From the NCBI GenBank assembly GCA_017471045.1, contig JAFUWZ010000037.1, positions 37,917 through 101,916 on the forward strand: DNA of 64,000 nt, in the 5' to 3' direction. Of this stretch, positions 42,743 to 51,924 are shown in pieces. This stretch comes from Bacteroidales bacterium. Its GTDB lineage: Bacteria; Bacteroidota; Bacteroidia; Bacteroidales; UBA932. Position numbers and translations under genes: made by a program. Below the pieces are notes generated by a model. The model worked only from the letters and a program-made list of their open reading frames with translations. It did not search any database and was not told the DNA's origin. How positions within the stretch are numbered: the first letter of the stretch is position 1; every line of letters starts with the position of its first letter.

Positions 42743-45700
42743 TTAGAATGATAGGTCGACGCCGAAGTTGATACGCTTCAGGGTCGGATAAGCACCCTGC
42801 GTGGCGTTTCCGCCCGTATAGGTGGTGGTACGGGCATCCGGCAGGTCGGACCAGAAGAAGAGGTCGTTGCCGTTGACGAACAGCCGCAGGTTGTCGCAAT
42901 GGATCTTCTTCAGCAGGCCGACTTTCTTGAAGGTGTAGCCCAGCTCGATCAGCTGGAGACGCACGAAGGAGGCGTCGTAGTAGTAGTAACTGCCGATGAA
43001 CTCGCCGTTGGTCTGCCAGCGGGGCAGGAAAGCCGTACCGTTGGGATTCTCCTTGGACCAGTAGTCGCTCACGTTCTTGTAGACGATATCGTAGTCGGAA
43101 GTATAGTTGTTCCAGTTGATGACGCGGTTGGCGTTGTTGACGGCGTAGAACTGGATCATGAAGTTCCAGCCTTTCCACTCGGCGCCCAGTGCGAGGGATC
43201 CGGTGTTTTGCGGTATCTCGGAGTAGCCGACAGGCGGTGTGTCCTCAGAACTCTTGATGATACCGTCGGCGTTGAAGTCGACGATGTTGAAGTAACCGGG
43301 CAGTTTCTGGCCGTCATTGCTCTCCTGGGGGACGCTGGCATAGATGTCGTCCCAGCTGCGGTACATGCCGGCTGAGAGTTGCGTCTTCTGCTGGTTGATC
43401 TGGTAACCCTGTGCTTTCAGATAGAAGAACTGCAGCTGGGGATCGTCGGCAAACATGACGGTATTCTCATTATGGTTGGCGGTCAGCTTACCCCAGAGGA
43501 GGAGATCCTTGCCGATCTGCTTGTTGACGCCCAACTCGATCTCGAAGCCCCGGGCATTGACGCGGCCGAGGTTGGCGGCCGGCGCCGTGGCACCGAAGAA
43601 GGCGGGAATCGAACGGCTGCTTCCGGAGCGGATGATGTCCGTACGTTTCTCCGTGAAATAGTCGAAGCTGAAGGTGATGAGGTCTTTCCAGGCGCCGACT
43701 TCCAGGCCGAAGTTCTGCTTGGTGGCCGTCTCCCAGTGGAGATCAGGGTTGCCGAGCGTGCTCTCCCGGTACATGTAGTAAGGACTGTATGCCGTGGTCC
43801 CTTTCGCCAGTCTCGAGCGTCCTCCGTAGGCGTAGGAAGTCACATAGGCCCAGCGGCTGCCTCCGGTGTCGTCACCGACCTTACCGAGGGAATAGCGCAG
43901 CTTGAGTTTGTTCAGCCAGCTCATCTTGAACCACGGTTCGTTGGAAATATACCAGCCGAGTGCCACGGACGGGAAGAACTCGAAGCGGTAGCCCGGGCCG
44001 AATTTCTCGGAACCGTTGTAGGCACCGTTCGCTTCCAGCAGGTAGCGGCTGTCATAGTCGTAGGTGAACCGGCCGACCCAGTCCTCCCGGTAGTTCGGGA
44101 ACATGGATCCCTGAGCGTACTCTTCGCGCTTGAAGACCCCCATCGCCGTGACGCCGTGCTTGCCGAAGTCGCGGGCGTAGTTGAGCTGGGCCTGGTAAGT
44201 CAGGCGGCGCGTGACAGGGATATAATTCGCCCAGTTTGCCGCCAGGATCGTTTCATACCGGCGCGAGACGACCTGGTAGGCCCAGTCGTACTCATCTTCC
44301 GGGACCGGCATCTCGAGCGCGTAGGCGCCGGGGTCGGCTCCCGGGAAGTAGTTCTTGTAATTGATGTAGCGGTAAGCTACGTTGGTACGGGCTTCCGAAG
44401 CTCGGATGGAGTTGTTGATGTCATACACACCGCCTTCCGAACGGATCGTGTTGTCGTAGGTCACCTGCAGGGAGGCTTTCAGCCCCTTCGTGATGAAACT
44501 CAGGTCCTGATCCAGAGCAAAACGGGCGTTGATCTGCGTCGTCCGGGTCTGGCGGAGACCGAGGTTGTAGACGGCCGCCAGCGGGTTCGTCGAGGAGTTG
44601 GCACCGTCCGAGTAGGCGCCCCATCTCCCGTCGGAATACATCGGCAGGAACATGTTCGGCGCCAGGAAATAGGCCGCCGAATACATCCATTGGTCAGCCC
44701 GGGAGGTGGAAGACTCGTTGTTGAAGTTGGTGTTTTTTCGGCTGAAGAAGCCGGCGAGGTCAAACTTCAGGCGCGTGGTCTTCGTGAGGTCGAAGTCCAC
44801 GTTGGAGCGGAAGTTGAAACGGTCGAAGTCATAGTTCGGATCGTAGGGCTTGCCGTTGTCATAGTTGCGGAACATGTCGCCTTCGTGCATATAGGCGAGC
44901 GATCCGAAATACTTGATCTTCTTCGAGCCGCCCTGGATGTTGGCGGAGACCTTGTGTGTATTCACGGCAAAGTCATCGTACATCTCCTTGGTCCAGTCGA
45001 CGTTGGGATAGATCTCACGGAAGCTGTAGGCCTCACTGTCCCAGTCGACATCCGGGTAATGCTGGAGGTCCCACGCGGTAGGTCCCTGCGTGCGGAAGCG
45101 CTCGATGATGCGATACGGTACGTAGGCGGCCCAGGAGACTTCGTTGAGGACGCCCTCGCGCTCGATGACGTCGTTCTTGGCCATCATCGCTTCGTAGGAG
45201 TCCATCTTCTCCGGCTGCTTGGCAATCATCTTGCCGGTCACGGTGTAGTTGAAGTTGAGGCGGGTCTTGCCTTCCTCACCGCGCTTGGTGGTGATCAGGA
45301 TGACGCCGTTTGCTCCTTTGACACCGAAGACGGCCGTCGCAGAAGCGTCCTTCAGGACGGAAATGCGCTCGACCTCGTTGACATCGACGTTGTTCATGTT
45401 GCGTTCCACACCATCCACGAGGATCAGCGGGCCGCCGCCGTTCCAGGTGTTCTTGCCACGGATGAACAGACTCGTCGCACTCTCACCGGTCGTGATACCG
45501 CCCGGCTCGCCGGAGGCGGTCAGGGAGACCAGACCCGGCGCCTGGCCGATCAGGGCTTCCGTGAGGTCAGAGCTGTTGCCGACCTTGCGGAGGGACTCGC
45601 TGCCGACCTGGGCGATCGAAGCCACGACGCTCTCTTTCTTCTGGGTGCCGTAGCCGACGACCACGGTTTCTTCCAGCATTTCCTGGTCGGAGGCCAGCGT

Positions 45701-45997
45701 GGCGTTGATCCGGTTGCGGCCGTTGACGGGGATGCTGACCGTCTTGTAGCCGATGCTCTGGATCACCAGGGTTCCGTTGGAGGGAACCGAAATGGTGAAG
45801 TTGCCGTCCAGGTCCGTTGCGACGCCCTGGGTGGTTCCCTGCACCATGATACCTGCCCCGATGACCGGCTGGCCCGACTCGTCCAGGACTCTTCCGGTCA
45901 CCGTCTTTCTGCCGGCGTCCTGTCCGCTTCCCTGCGCCAGTGCAGGGATACCGAGCAGCAGGAGTGCCAGCATCAGTAATGTGAGTTTTGGTTTCAT
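42743..45997 (-). CDS. susC: SusC/RagA-family TonB-dependent transporter (first pair of the uronate locus)
   Basis: 1084 residues. Signal peptide MKPKLTLLMLALLLLGIPALA, regulatory-like domain (VTGRVLDESGQPVIGAGIMVQG), TonB-box-like EETVVVGYGTQKKESVVASI, plug (LFIRGKNTWNGGGPLILVDGV, VLKDASATAVFGVKGANGVI) and barrel ending RINFGVDLSF. It is the first gene of the longest operon in the window; the AT-rich 45998-46136 region upstream carries its probable promoter. Confidence 0.97.
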   Translation of the reverse strand: MKPKLTLLMLALLLLGIPALAQGSGQDAGRKTVTGRVLDESGQPVIGAGIMVQGTTQGVATDLDGNFTISVPSNGTLVIQSIGYKTVSIPVNGRNRINATLASDQEMLEETVVVGYGTQKKESVVASIAQVGSESLRKVGNSSDLTEALIGQAPGLVSLTASGEPGGITTGESATSLFIRGKNTWNGGGPLILVDGVERNMNNVDVNEVERISVLKDASATAVFGVKGANGVILITTKRGEEGKTRLNFNYTVTGKMIAKQPEKMDSYEAMMAKNDVIEREGVLNEVSWAAYVPYRIIERFRTQGPTAWDLQHYPDVDWDSEAYSFREIYPNVDWTKEMYDDFAVNTHKVSANIQGGSKKIKYFGSLAYMHEGDMFRNYDNGKPYDPNYDFDRFNFRSNVDFDLTKTTRLKFDLAGFFSRKNTNFNNESSTSRADQWMYSAAYFLAPNMFLPMYSDGRWGAYSDGANSSTNPLAAVYNLGLRQTRTTQINARFALDQDLSFITKGLKASLQVTYDNTIRSEGGVYDINNSIRASEARTNVAYRYINYKNYFPGADPGAYALEMPVPEDEYDWAYQVVSRRYETILAANWANYIPVTRRLTYQAQLNYARDFGKHGVTAMGVFKREEYAQGSMFPNYREDWVGRFTYDYDSRYLLEANGAYNGSEKFGPGYRFEFFPSVALGWYISNEPWFKMSWLNKLKLRYSLGKVGDDTGGSRWAYVTSYAYGGRSRLAKGTTAYSPYYMYRESTLGNPDLHWETATKQNFGLEVGAWKDLITFSFDYFTEKRTDIIRSGSSRSIPAFFGATAPAANLGRVNARGFEIELGVNKQIGKDLLLWGKLTANHNENTVMFADDPQLQFFYLKAQGYQINQQKTQLSAGMYRSWDDIYASVPQESNDGQKLPGYFNIVDFNADGIIKSSEDTPPVGYSEIPQNTGSLALGAEWKGWNFMIQFYAVNNANRVINWNNYTSDYDIVYKNVSDYWSKENPNGTAFLPRWQTNGEFIGSYYYYDASFVRLQLIELGYTFKKVGLLKKIHCDNLRLFVNGNDLFFWSDLPDARTTTYTGGNATQGAYPTLKRINFGVDLSF

Positions 45998-46047
45998 AAT
46001 TTTTGGTTAATAGATAGGTTTTGTGAAGTTCTTTCTTTTATGAGGCT

Positions 46048-46078
46048 TAATTTATTTAAAGATTGAAATTATTGCAAA
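46048..46078 (-). promoter_or_regulatory. Possible promoter of the uronate SusCD operon
   Basis: On the minus strand TTTG (46078-46075), a 19-nt spacer and TAAATTA (within 46055-46048) resemble the Bacteroidota promoter, though the end of the -7 box is off consensus. The start codon is 50 nt downstream, so a leader is expected. The surrounding 45998-46136 is AT-rich with no gene. Confidence 0.35.
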
Positions 46079-46136
46079 GGCGCTTGAGCTGATTTTGTGT
46101 TAATTACCATTAATTCTGGAATAATGGTGAAAAATA

Positions 46137-46166
46137 CAAAAAAATGCCGCCCGGGCGGGGCGGCAT
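46137..46166 (-). terminator. Terminator of the lyase-PL8-GH88 operon
   Basis: ATGCCGCCC (46144-46152) pairs perfectly with GGGCGGCAT (46158-46166) with a 5-nt loop; on the minus strand seven T residues follow. It separates this operon from the SusC gene downstream. A second GC hairpin without T-run lies at 46182-46198. Confidence 0.9.
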
Positions 46167-46203
46167 GAGGGAAGAGGCGGGAGGGGGACGGGCCCCCTGA
46201 TGT

Positions 46204-47442
46204 TCAGTTTACGGCCGGCACGACCGGCTTCCCGTTGGCGAGGCGGTCTTTGCGGACCAGCGCTTCGATGAAGTAGTAGTCGGCGTAGTTGAGCGGGACG
46301 CTGATCTCGTTGTTGCCGGGCAGGTTGCCGACGCTGGAGTGGGTCAGGAACCCGTGGTTGGCTCCGGGCTCGCTCCGGTATTTCTCCGAGATGCTTTTCA
46401 CGATCTTGTCGGCGGCGGCGAGGTAGGCAGCTCCCTTGTCGGCGGACATCGTGGACAACTCATACAAGGCGGAGGCGGCAACGGCCGAGGCGGAGACGTC
46501 GCGCGGGGCGTCCGGGATGTCCGGGGCGTCGAAGTCCCAGTAGAAGACGCTGTCTTCCGGGAGGTTCTTGTGGCTCAGGATGAAGGCCGCGATCTTCTCG
46601 GCCTGCTCCAGGTATTTCGGATCTCCGGTTTTGCGGTAGCACATCGTGAAGCCGTACAGGCCCCAGGCCTGGCCGCGGCCCCAGGCGGAGGAGTCGGCAT
46701 AGCCCTGGTGGGTGTTGAACTGGACGGCTTTTCCGTCTCCGGCCGCGTCATAATCGACGACGTGGAAGGAACTGTTGTCCTCCCGGAAGTGGTTGGCCAT
46801 CGTCGTGTTGGCGTGAGAGATGGCGATCTCCCGGAAGGAAGGGTCTCCGCTGGCTTCCGAGGCCCAGAACAGCAGTTCGAGGTTCATCATGTTGTCGATG
46901 ATGACGGGGAACTGCCATTTGGCTCCGTGGTCCCAGGAGCGGATGCAGCCGACCGTGGGATTGAAGCGGGAACTGAGCGAGCGGGCGGCTTCGAGCATGA
47001 CCTCCTTGTAGCCGGGGACGTGGGCGAGGCGCTCTCCGTTGCCATAGCTGCAGTTGATCATGAATCCCAGGTCATGCGTGCCCTTGTAGGTCTTGATGGA
47101 TTCGAGATACTCGGTAAACTTCATGGCTTTCTCTTTCCAGAATTCGTCTCCGCTCATCTCGTACAGGTACCACATCGTGCCCGGGAAGAATCCGGAGGTC
47201 CATCCTCTGGGGGGGACCAGGACCAGGGAGCCGTCCGGCTTGACCGAGTGCGGCTCCACCTTGGTCTTTTCAGTGAGGGTCGTCGTATCCAGGATGGCTT
47301 CGGTGTCATGGAGCAGGACACGGAGCTGCCGGTCGGCAAACTCGAAGTCGTCGCGGACCATCGGGTCTTGGATGGAAACATAAGGGGATCGGGCCGTACA
47401 GGCGGCCAGGCACAAGGCCAAAAGGAGGATTGTTTTTTTCAT
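46204..47442 (-). CDS. GH88 unsaturated glucuronyl hydrolase, lipoprotein
   Basis: 412 residues with lipobox LAAC (MKKTILLLALCLAAC). Motifs: TSGFFPGTMWY, GTHDLGFMINCSYG (Asp124), IIDNMMNLELL (Asp183), QGYADSSAWGRGQAWGLYGF and YADYYFIEALVR. The two Asp residues are spaced like the catalytic pair of characterised UGL enzymes (59 here, 61 in Bacillus UGL as remembered). It hydrolyses the unsaturated uronyl residue left by lyases. As the third gene of a tight operon with a lyase and a PL8 enzyme, its substrate is probably their disaccharide products. Confidence 0.94.
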   Translation of the reverse strand: MKKTILLLALCLAACTARSPYVSIQDPMVRDDFEFADRQLRVLLHDTEAILDTTTLTEKTKVEPHSVKPDGSLVLVPPRGWTSGFFPGTMWYLYEMSGDEFWKEKAMKFTEYLESIKTYKGTHDLGFMINCSYGNGERLAHVPGYKEVMLEAARSLSSRFNPTVGCIRSWDHGAKWQFPVIIDNMMNLELLFWASEASGDPSFREIAISHANTTMANHFREDNSSFHVVDYDAAGDGKAVQFNTHQGYADSSAWGRGQAWGLYGFTMCYRKTGDPKYLEQAEKIAAFILSHKNLPEDSVFYWDFDAPDIPDAPRDVSASAVAASALYELSTMSADKGAAYLAAADKIVKSISEKYRSEPGANHGFLTHSSVGNLPGNNEISVPLNYADYYFIEALVRKDRLANGKPVVPAVN

Positions 47443-47453
47443 GGTGTTATCGT

Positions 47454-49643
47454 TTAAATCGTTATACTCTCTCCGGCATATTCGCCCTGGGGCAGGGCGA
47501 CATGCATTTCCCGTCCGTTTACGCTGAGATGGGCCTTCAGCAACTTGCGGGAAGGATCTGACACGCAGATCTTTTCCACCTGTCCCTCCCGGACGCGCAC
47601 CAGGACCATCAGGGGCGTGTCGCTGCTCAGGGTCACGCCGCCCAGCTGCACGGTCCCGCCGCCGTAGAAGACGGCGTAGCCGAGCCCGAGGCCGGGATGC
47701 CAGACCGCCTGGAGGTCCCGCGTGTTGGACACGATCTCGACGTCCGGATGGGCCGAGAAGGTCTCCATCCGTTCCGCATCAGCGTGCGGCAGGACAGCAT
47801 AGGCATAATGGCCGCCGCTCACTCTCGATCCGTGGTCGATCCACAGCGAGAAGATGTCCGCATGGACCGGTTTGCGGGTCACGGTCGTCTGCCGGTTCAG
47901 GCGCTGCCAGCTGCCGGTCATGGACTGGTTCATCACTCCCACCTGTGCCGGCGCGTCCAGGAAGGCATAGCCGACCTGGTCGTGCAGGATCCAGCGGGGC
48001 CGGTCCAGGGCGTGCTCGCCCGTCTCCAGGACTTCCCGGCTTCCGGGCAGGCCGGCGAGGACCTCTCCGCGCAGGTAGCACTGGTTGAGGGTCGTGAAGA
48101 CGGGATGTTGTCCCCGGCTCCGGATGCCGCTGCCGAGGCACAGGTACCCGTCGTCAAAGAAGAACCAGCTCTTGCGGGCCTGCAGCGGATCGATGGGGCT
48201 GATGAAGTCGAAGGCGACGGCCCCGTACAGCCCGTCGGTCACGCCGCCGACGAAGTCCATCACGCCGCTCTGCTGGATTTCTCCCTCGGGCGGCATGAAC
48301 TCGGCCTGCATGACCGTCGTCCCGGGGATCTTGCGGAAGTCATAGACGGCATAGATGTCGGTGTATTCGTCTCCGGAGACCGACAGGTAGTTGGTCCCGT
48401 CAGCCCGGTAGTGATTCGTCAGTCCTTCCCCGTTGTAGGGCTCTTCCATGCTCTTGTTCCGCGAAGAAAACATGCGCACGGACGTGTAGAAGCCGGGACG
48501 CTGGAATGCGAAATGCTCCGTCTGCCAGAAGAATTTGGCAAAGGAAGGGGTATGGCTGTGGTCGCCGTTGCGGGCGGCGACGATTTCCTCCAGTTCGGCC
48601 TGCCGGTATCCGCCGGCGATCTTCAGCAGATTCTCCGGCATGGCGGCGTTGCCTCTCAGCGGCCGGGCCTTCTCTCCGGCCCTGCGCGCGGCGGCCTGGG
48701 CGCCGCGGCCGGAAGGCCGGGCGATGTCGCGGTTGCGGACGCCGGGATCGACCATCGTCCCGTAAACCATCTGCTTGCACATGCCGTCCAGGAAATAGTC
48801 GACGATGGTGTGCACCGTCTTGTCGGAGAAGCGATACTTCGTGTCGGAGACTTTAACGGCCCAGTCAATGATGGCGCCCAGATACCCCGTCCCATAGGAG
48901 GAAGTATTGTTGACCCGGTCGGGGCGGTGATGGAAGCTGAAGTCGCGCTGCATGCCCCGGCCTCCGGCGAAATAGTTGGGATGGGCTTTCCCTTCCGCCG
49001 TCGTCATGCTGCTCTCTTCACCGGCAAACTTGACTTCGCCTTCAATGATCTTGAGTACGTTTTCCACTTCCGCATCGTTGCGGCACCACAGCTGGGTTTG
49101 GGCGAGGATCGAGGCGATCTTGGCGCGGTCCCCGCTCGGACGGGCGCCCGAAGCATTCATATTGGCGCGTCCGGCGATCTCCAACATCTTGGCAACCTGC
49201 TCCTTGCTCAGGTCCTTGTCCATGATGTAGAGCAGATGGACCATCGTCGTGGGTGTACCGATCTGGTTGTTCCACCAGTTTTCACAGATGTAATCCTTGT
49301 CCAGCCAATGGTCCAGGGCCAGGTCGAATTTCTTTTTCAGTCCCTTGTTGCCCTTCAGGGTAGAGCTGTCTTTCTTGTAGGCCAGAGCCATGGCGACCAG
49401 ATTGTTGAGATGATCGACGTGCTGGAAAGCGATGCGGGCGGTATCGGCATAATCGATACCCGGCCAGGTACCGTCCGGCTGGAGGGTGTCCATCAGCTGC
49501 CGGACCCGTTCTTCCTGCACGGGCTGGCTCATCGCCTCTGTTTTGAAACGGTTGCGCAGCAGCTCGATGTCGTTGTTCTTGGCCGCTGCCGTCGTCAGCA
49601 GGACGAGCAGCGAAAGGGCGGAAAGCAGGATTTTCTTAACCAT
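47454..49643 (-). CDS. Polysaccharide lyase family 8 (chondroitin/hyaluronan lyase-like)
   Basis: 729 residues with a signal peptide (MVKKILLSALSLLVLLTTAAA). ENWWNNQIGTPTTMVHLLYIM, MQRDFSFHHRPDRVNNTSSYG (about 233-251, containing His238, His239 and Tyr250) and GVRNRDIARPSGRG are PL8 catalytic-region features. A C-terminal beta-sandwich follows (WFFFDDGYLCLGSGI, GGHYAYAVLPHA). The family cleaves chondroitin, hyaluronan or xanthan by beta-elimination. The gene starts 6 nt after the heparinase-type lyase gene and ends 11 nt before GH88. Confidence 0.92.
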   Translation of the reverse strand: MVKKILLSALSLLVLLTTAAAKNNDIELLRNRFKTEAMSQPVQEERVRQLMDTLQPDGTWPGIDYADTARIAFQHVDHLNNLVAMALAYKKDSSTLKGNKGLKKKFDLALDHWLDKDYICENWWNNQIGTPTTMVHLLYIMDKDLSKEQVAKMLEIAGRANMNASGARPSGDRAKIASILAQTQLWCRNDAEVENVLKIIEGEVKFAGEESSMTTAEGKAHPNYFAGGRGMQRDFSFHHRPDRVNNTSSYGTGYLGAIIDWAVKVSDTKYRFSDKTVHTIVDYFLDGMCKQMVYGTMVDPGVRNRDIARPSGRGAQAAARRAGEKARPLRGNAAMPENLLKIAGGYRQAELEEIVAARNGDHSHTPSFAKFFWQTEHFAFQRPGFYTSVRMFSSRNKSMEEPYNGEGLTNHYRADGTNYLSVSGDEYTDIYAVYDFRKIPGTTVMQAEFMPPEGEIQQSGVMDFVGGVTDGLYGAVAFDFISPIDPLQARKSWFFFDDGYLCLGSGIRSRGQHPVFTTLNQCYLRGEVLAGLPGSREVLETGEHALDRPRWILHDQVGYAFLDAPAQVGVMNQSMTGSWQRLNRQTTVTRKPVHADIFSLWIDHGSRVSGGHYAYAVLPHADAERMETFSAHPDVEIVSNTRDLQAVWHPGLGLGYAVFYGGGTVQLGGVTLSSDTPLMVLVRVREGQVEKICVSDPSRKLLKAHLSVNGREMHVALPQGEYAGESITI

Positions 49644-49649
49644 GGTGAA

Positions 49650-51515
49650 TCAGAATTGAAAAGGGGATTTCGGTGCATCGATCCGGGTCTGAGGCATCAG
49701 ATAGACCTTGATCTGTTGCATTTCGTTGCGTGTCAGATCCGCCTCGAAGCCGACGAAACAGACGCCCGGATTCGGGGAGTCGTAGGTGTTGGTGGGCGTG
49801 GCGTCGCAGTGGTAGAAGCGGACCGGGACGGGGGAATCCACTTGCAGGAACAGGCGTTTGCCGTTTTTCTCCAGCAACACGCTTGTCTCATCCAGGATGG
49901 TCACCTGGTCCGCCTCTGAGGCGATGTTCCAGCGGACCTTGGTGAAGTGGCTGCCGCAGCGCAGCAGGTCCTGGATCACGGCATACTTCCCGTCGACCAG
50001 CGAGACGGCCCGCTTGACGGATGGAATCTGATCCGCATACATGGCGGACAGGTCGCTCATGGCATACATGACGCCATCTTTTACGCCGGCATCGTCCAGC
50101 TCCGCGCGCGCGGTGACGGACATGGGCTTGTCGTTGAAGCACAGGGTGTTGTGCGAAGTAGTCCGATAGCGGAAGACATCCCAGCGCTGTGAGCCGGGCG
50201 CCCTGTTCCACAAATCGACCCCGCGGCTTTCCACGTGCTCGTATCCCTGGCTGCCCAGATCCAAGGCCCAGCGGATGCCGTCGGCTTCAAAGATGAAGGA
50301 TCCCACGTCCATGTGGGCGTGGTTTTCGGCTGGGGAGCCGAGCTTGAATCCCAGGAAGGCGGCCTCCGGATCGCTCCAGGACGAGCGCATCACGGCGACC
50401 GGCGAAGGGCCGCGTCCGGTCCACATGCGCTCGGAAGGCTCGGCCGGATCGGCCAGGGAGGCGCCGGATCCGGCCCCGAAGATCAGCGCAGCCGCCAGCA
50501 GGCGGTTCGTCACGTAGGCTTTGGCCGAATCCTGCTCATACAAACGTTTCTGCAGATAGAGCAGGGCGGGATCCTGGGTCTTGGAGTAGAACCAGAACAC
50601 CGTCGGGTTGAATCCGGCGTGGGCTCCGTTGTCGGAATAATTGAAGGTATGGAGCGAAGGGGTGATCAGTTCCTGCGAATACATGCCGGTCTGCAGGAAA
50701 CCGGGGAAGTCGAGCAGCCCGAAATCGGTCCCGTAGGCCTTTTCCAGGGCGGCGATGAACATCATGTTGAAGGATGTGCCGTAACTCCAGTAGCCGACAC
50801 CTTCCGGATAGGCTCCGTCGGGAGCGTATTGCCCCATGGCCAGCCGGATCGTGCTGATGCTCCGGTTGATGATGTTGCGTGCAAACTCCTTGTCCGTGTC
50901 ATAGACGGCCAAGGCGCCATAGAGCATCCCGCCGTTGCATACCTGGTTCCAGTTGTGCTCGGCGCGCAGGAACCAGGCGTCTTTTTCGTCCAGCGACGCT
51001 TTCAGGCCTTTTTCAATGATGGCGGTGCGGATGGCTTCGCGTGAGGCGGGCGGGAGTTTGTCGTACAGCCAGTCATAGCCGATGGCCAGGGCCATGGTCA
51101 TCTCTCCCACATCCAGGAAGTGGGACGGGTTCCAGTCCGAGAAGGCAGCAGCTGCCAGCATCTCCTGCTCGGCCCGGAGGGCATATTTCTTCTGTCCCGT
51201 CATCCGGTAGGCGTAGCACAGGTCGAAAATACGTCGGAGATTTTCGCGCGAAACGCTCAGGAGCCTCTTCCCGATTTTGATGCGCTGGTTGACTGGCAAA
51301 TCCACGATACGGTCCGCTTCCTGGATCAGGTCCGTCTGGATATCCTTCCAGTAGGGGTCGGCGTTGATCTGCTTCTTCAACGCTTTTTCTTCCCCCTTCA
51401 GCAGCAGGATGCGCGGATGGGCCGGAATGGGCGTGTCCGGCGTCACATATTCGGTTTGGGCATGCAAGAGGCCGGTGATCAGGAAGACCAGGACGGCCAG
51501 GAATAACCTTTTCAT
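49650..51515 (-). CDS. Heparinase II/III-type polysaccharide lyase
   Basis: 621 residues with a signal peptide (MKRLFLAVLVFLITGLLHA). HPRILLLKGEEKALKKQI opens the toroid domain, followed by NPSHFLDVGEMTMALAIGYDWLYD, HNWNQVCNGGM (Asn188-Trp-Asn) and a beta-sandwich with ENHAHMDVGSFIFEADGIRWALDLG (His399, His401). The module closely parallels the lyase half of the fimbrillin fusion (same NWN.VCNGG and NH.HMD.GSF blocks), suggesting duplication. It is the first gene of a lyase-PL8-GH88 operon. Specificity (heparin, hyaluronan, other uronan) is not determinable by eye. Confidence 0.9.
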   Translation of the reverse strand: MKRLFLAVLVFLITGLLHAQTEYVTPDTPIPAHPRILLLKGEEKALKKQINADPYWKDIQTDLIQEADRIVDLPVNQRIKIGKRLLSVSRENLRRIFDLCYAYRMTGQKKYALRAEQEMLAAAAFSDWNPSHFLDVGEMTMALAIGYDWLYDKLPPASREAIRTAIIEKGLKASLDEKDAWFLRAEHNWNQVCNGGMLYGALAVYDTDKEFARNIINRSISTIRLAMGQYAPDGAYPEGVGYWSYGTSFNMMFIAALEKAYGTDFGLLDFPGFLQTGMYSQELITPSLHTFNYSDNGAHAGFNPTVFWFYSKTQDPALLYLQKRLYEQDSAKAYVTNRLLAAALIFGAGSGASLADPAEPSERMWTGRGPSPVAVMRSSWSDPEAAFLGFKLGSPAENHAHMDVGSFIFEADGIRWALDLGSQGYEHVESRGVDLWNRAPGSQRWDVFRYRTTSHNTLCFNDKPMSVTARAELDDAGVKDGVMYAMSDLSAMYADQIPSVKRAVSLVDGKYAVIQDLLRCGSHFTKVRWNIASEADQVTILDETSVLLEKNGKRLFLQVDSPVPVRFYHCDATPTNTYDSPNPGVCFVGFEADLTRNEMQQIKVYLMPQTRIDAPKSPFQF

Positions 51516-51535
51516 TATATAGGATGATTTGGCGA

Positions 51536-51543
51536 TAAATATA
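51536..51543 (-). promoter_or_regulatory. -7-like box of the lyase-PL8-GH88 operon
   Basis: On the minus strand TATATTTA (51543-51536) differs by one base from TAnnTTTG; the ATG is 20 nt downstream. It shares a 53-nt intergenic region with the divergent cupin promoter. Confidence 0.4.
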
Positions 51544-51554
51544 CGTTTTTTAGC

Positions 51555-51562
51555 TATCTTTA
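51555..51562 (+). promoter_or_regulatory. -7-like box of the KdgF-like gene
   Basis: TATCTTTA ends 6 nt before the ATG at 51569; TTTG at 51528-51531 could be the -33 element, but the 23-nt spacer is long. The transcript may be leaderless. Confidence 0.4.
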
Positions 51563-51568
51563 CCCAGT

Positions 51569-51919
51569 ATGATGAACCAGCAAAGCAACAATTTTATTTT
51601 CGACGTGCAAACTCCCTGGCAGGATGCCGGAGGGGGCGTCGTCCGCCAGATTCTCGGTTACAACAAAGACTTGATGATGGTCAAGGTGTCTTTCAAGAAA
51701 GGGCAGGCGGGAGCGATGCACAGTCATCCGCATTCGCAGGTGACGTACGTGGCATCCGGCAAATTTTCCTTCACGGTCGACGGCGTGACCCAGACCGTCT
51801 CCGCCGGGGATGCCTTGTTCAAGCAGCCCGGGGTGGAACACGGCTGCGTGTGCCTGGAGGACGGGATCCTGATCGATTGTTTCCATCCGATGAGGGAGAC
51901 TTTCCTGCCGGAACCTTAG
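51569..51919 (+). CDS. kdgF: KdgF-like cupin, unsaturated uronate-opening protein
   Basis: 116 residues, one cupin domain. The metal-binding motif is GAMHSHPHSQVTYVASGKFSFTVDG with the second motif QPGVEHGCVCLEDGILIDCFHPMRETF, which match KdgF (pectin degradation) proteins. KdgF converts Delta4,5-unsaturated monouronates to linear keto-sugars, the step after GH88. It has no signal peptide and is cytoplasmic. It lies on the plus strand between two lyase operons and ends 5 nt from the convergent stop of the double-lyase gene. Confidence 0.85.
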   Translation: MMNQQSNNFIFDVQTPWQDAGGGVVRQILGYNKDLMMVKVSFKKGQAGAMHSHPHSQVTYVASGKFSFTVDGVTQTVSAGDALFKQPGVEHGCVCLEDGILIDCFHPMRETFLPEP

Positions 51920-51924
51920 CGCAA

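Noticed and set aside
43379-45979. An 866-codon open frame on the plus strand opposite the second SusC gene
   Set aside because: Antisense shadow; it begins and ends without promoter or terminator and has no recognisable domain.
51920-51924. A terminator between the convergent KdgF-like and double-lyase genes
   Set aside because: Only 5 nt separate the stops and I see no stem with a T-run on either side.
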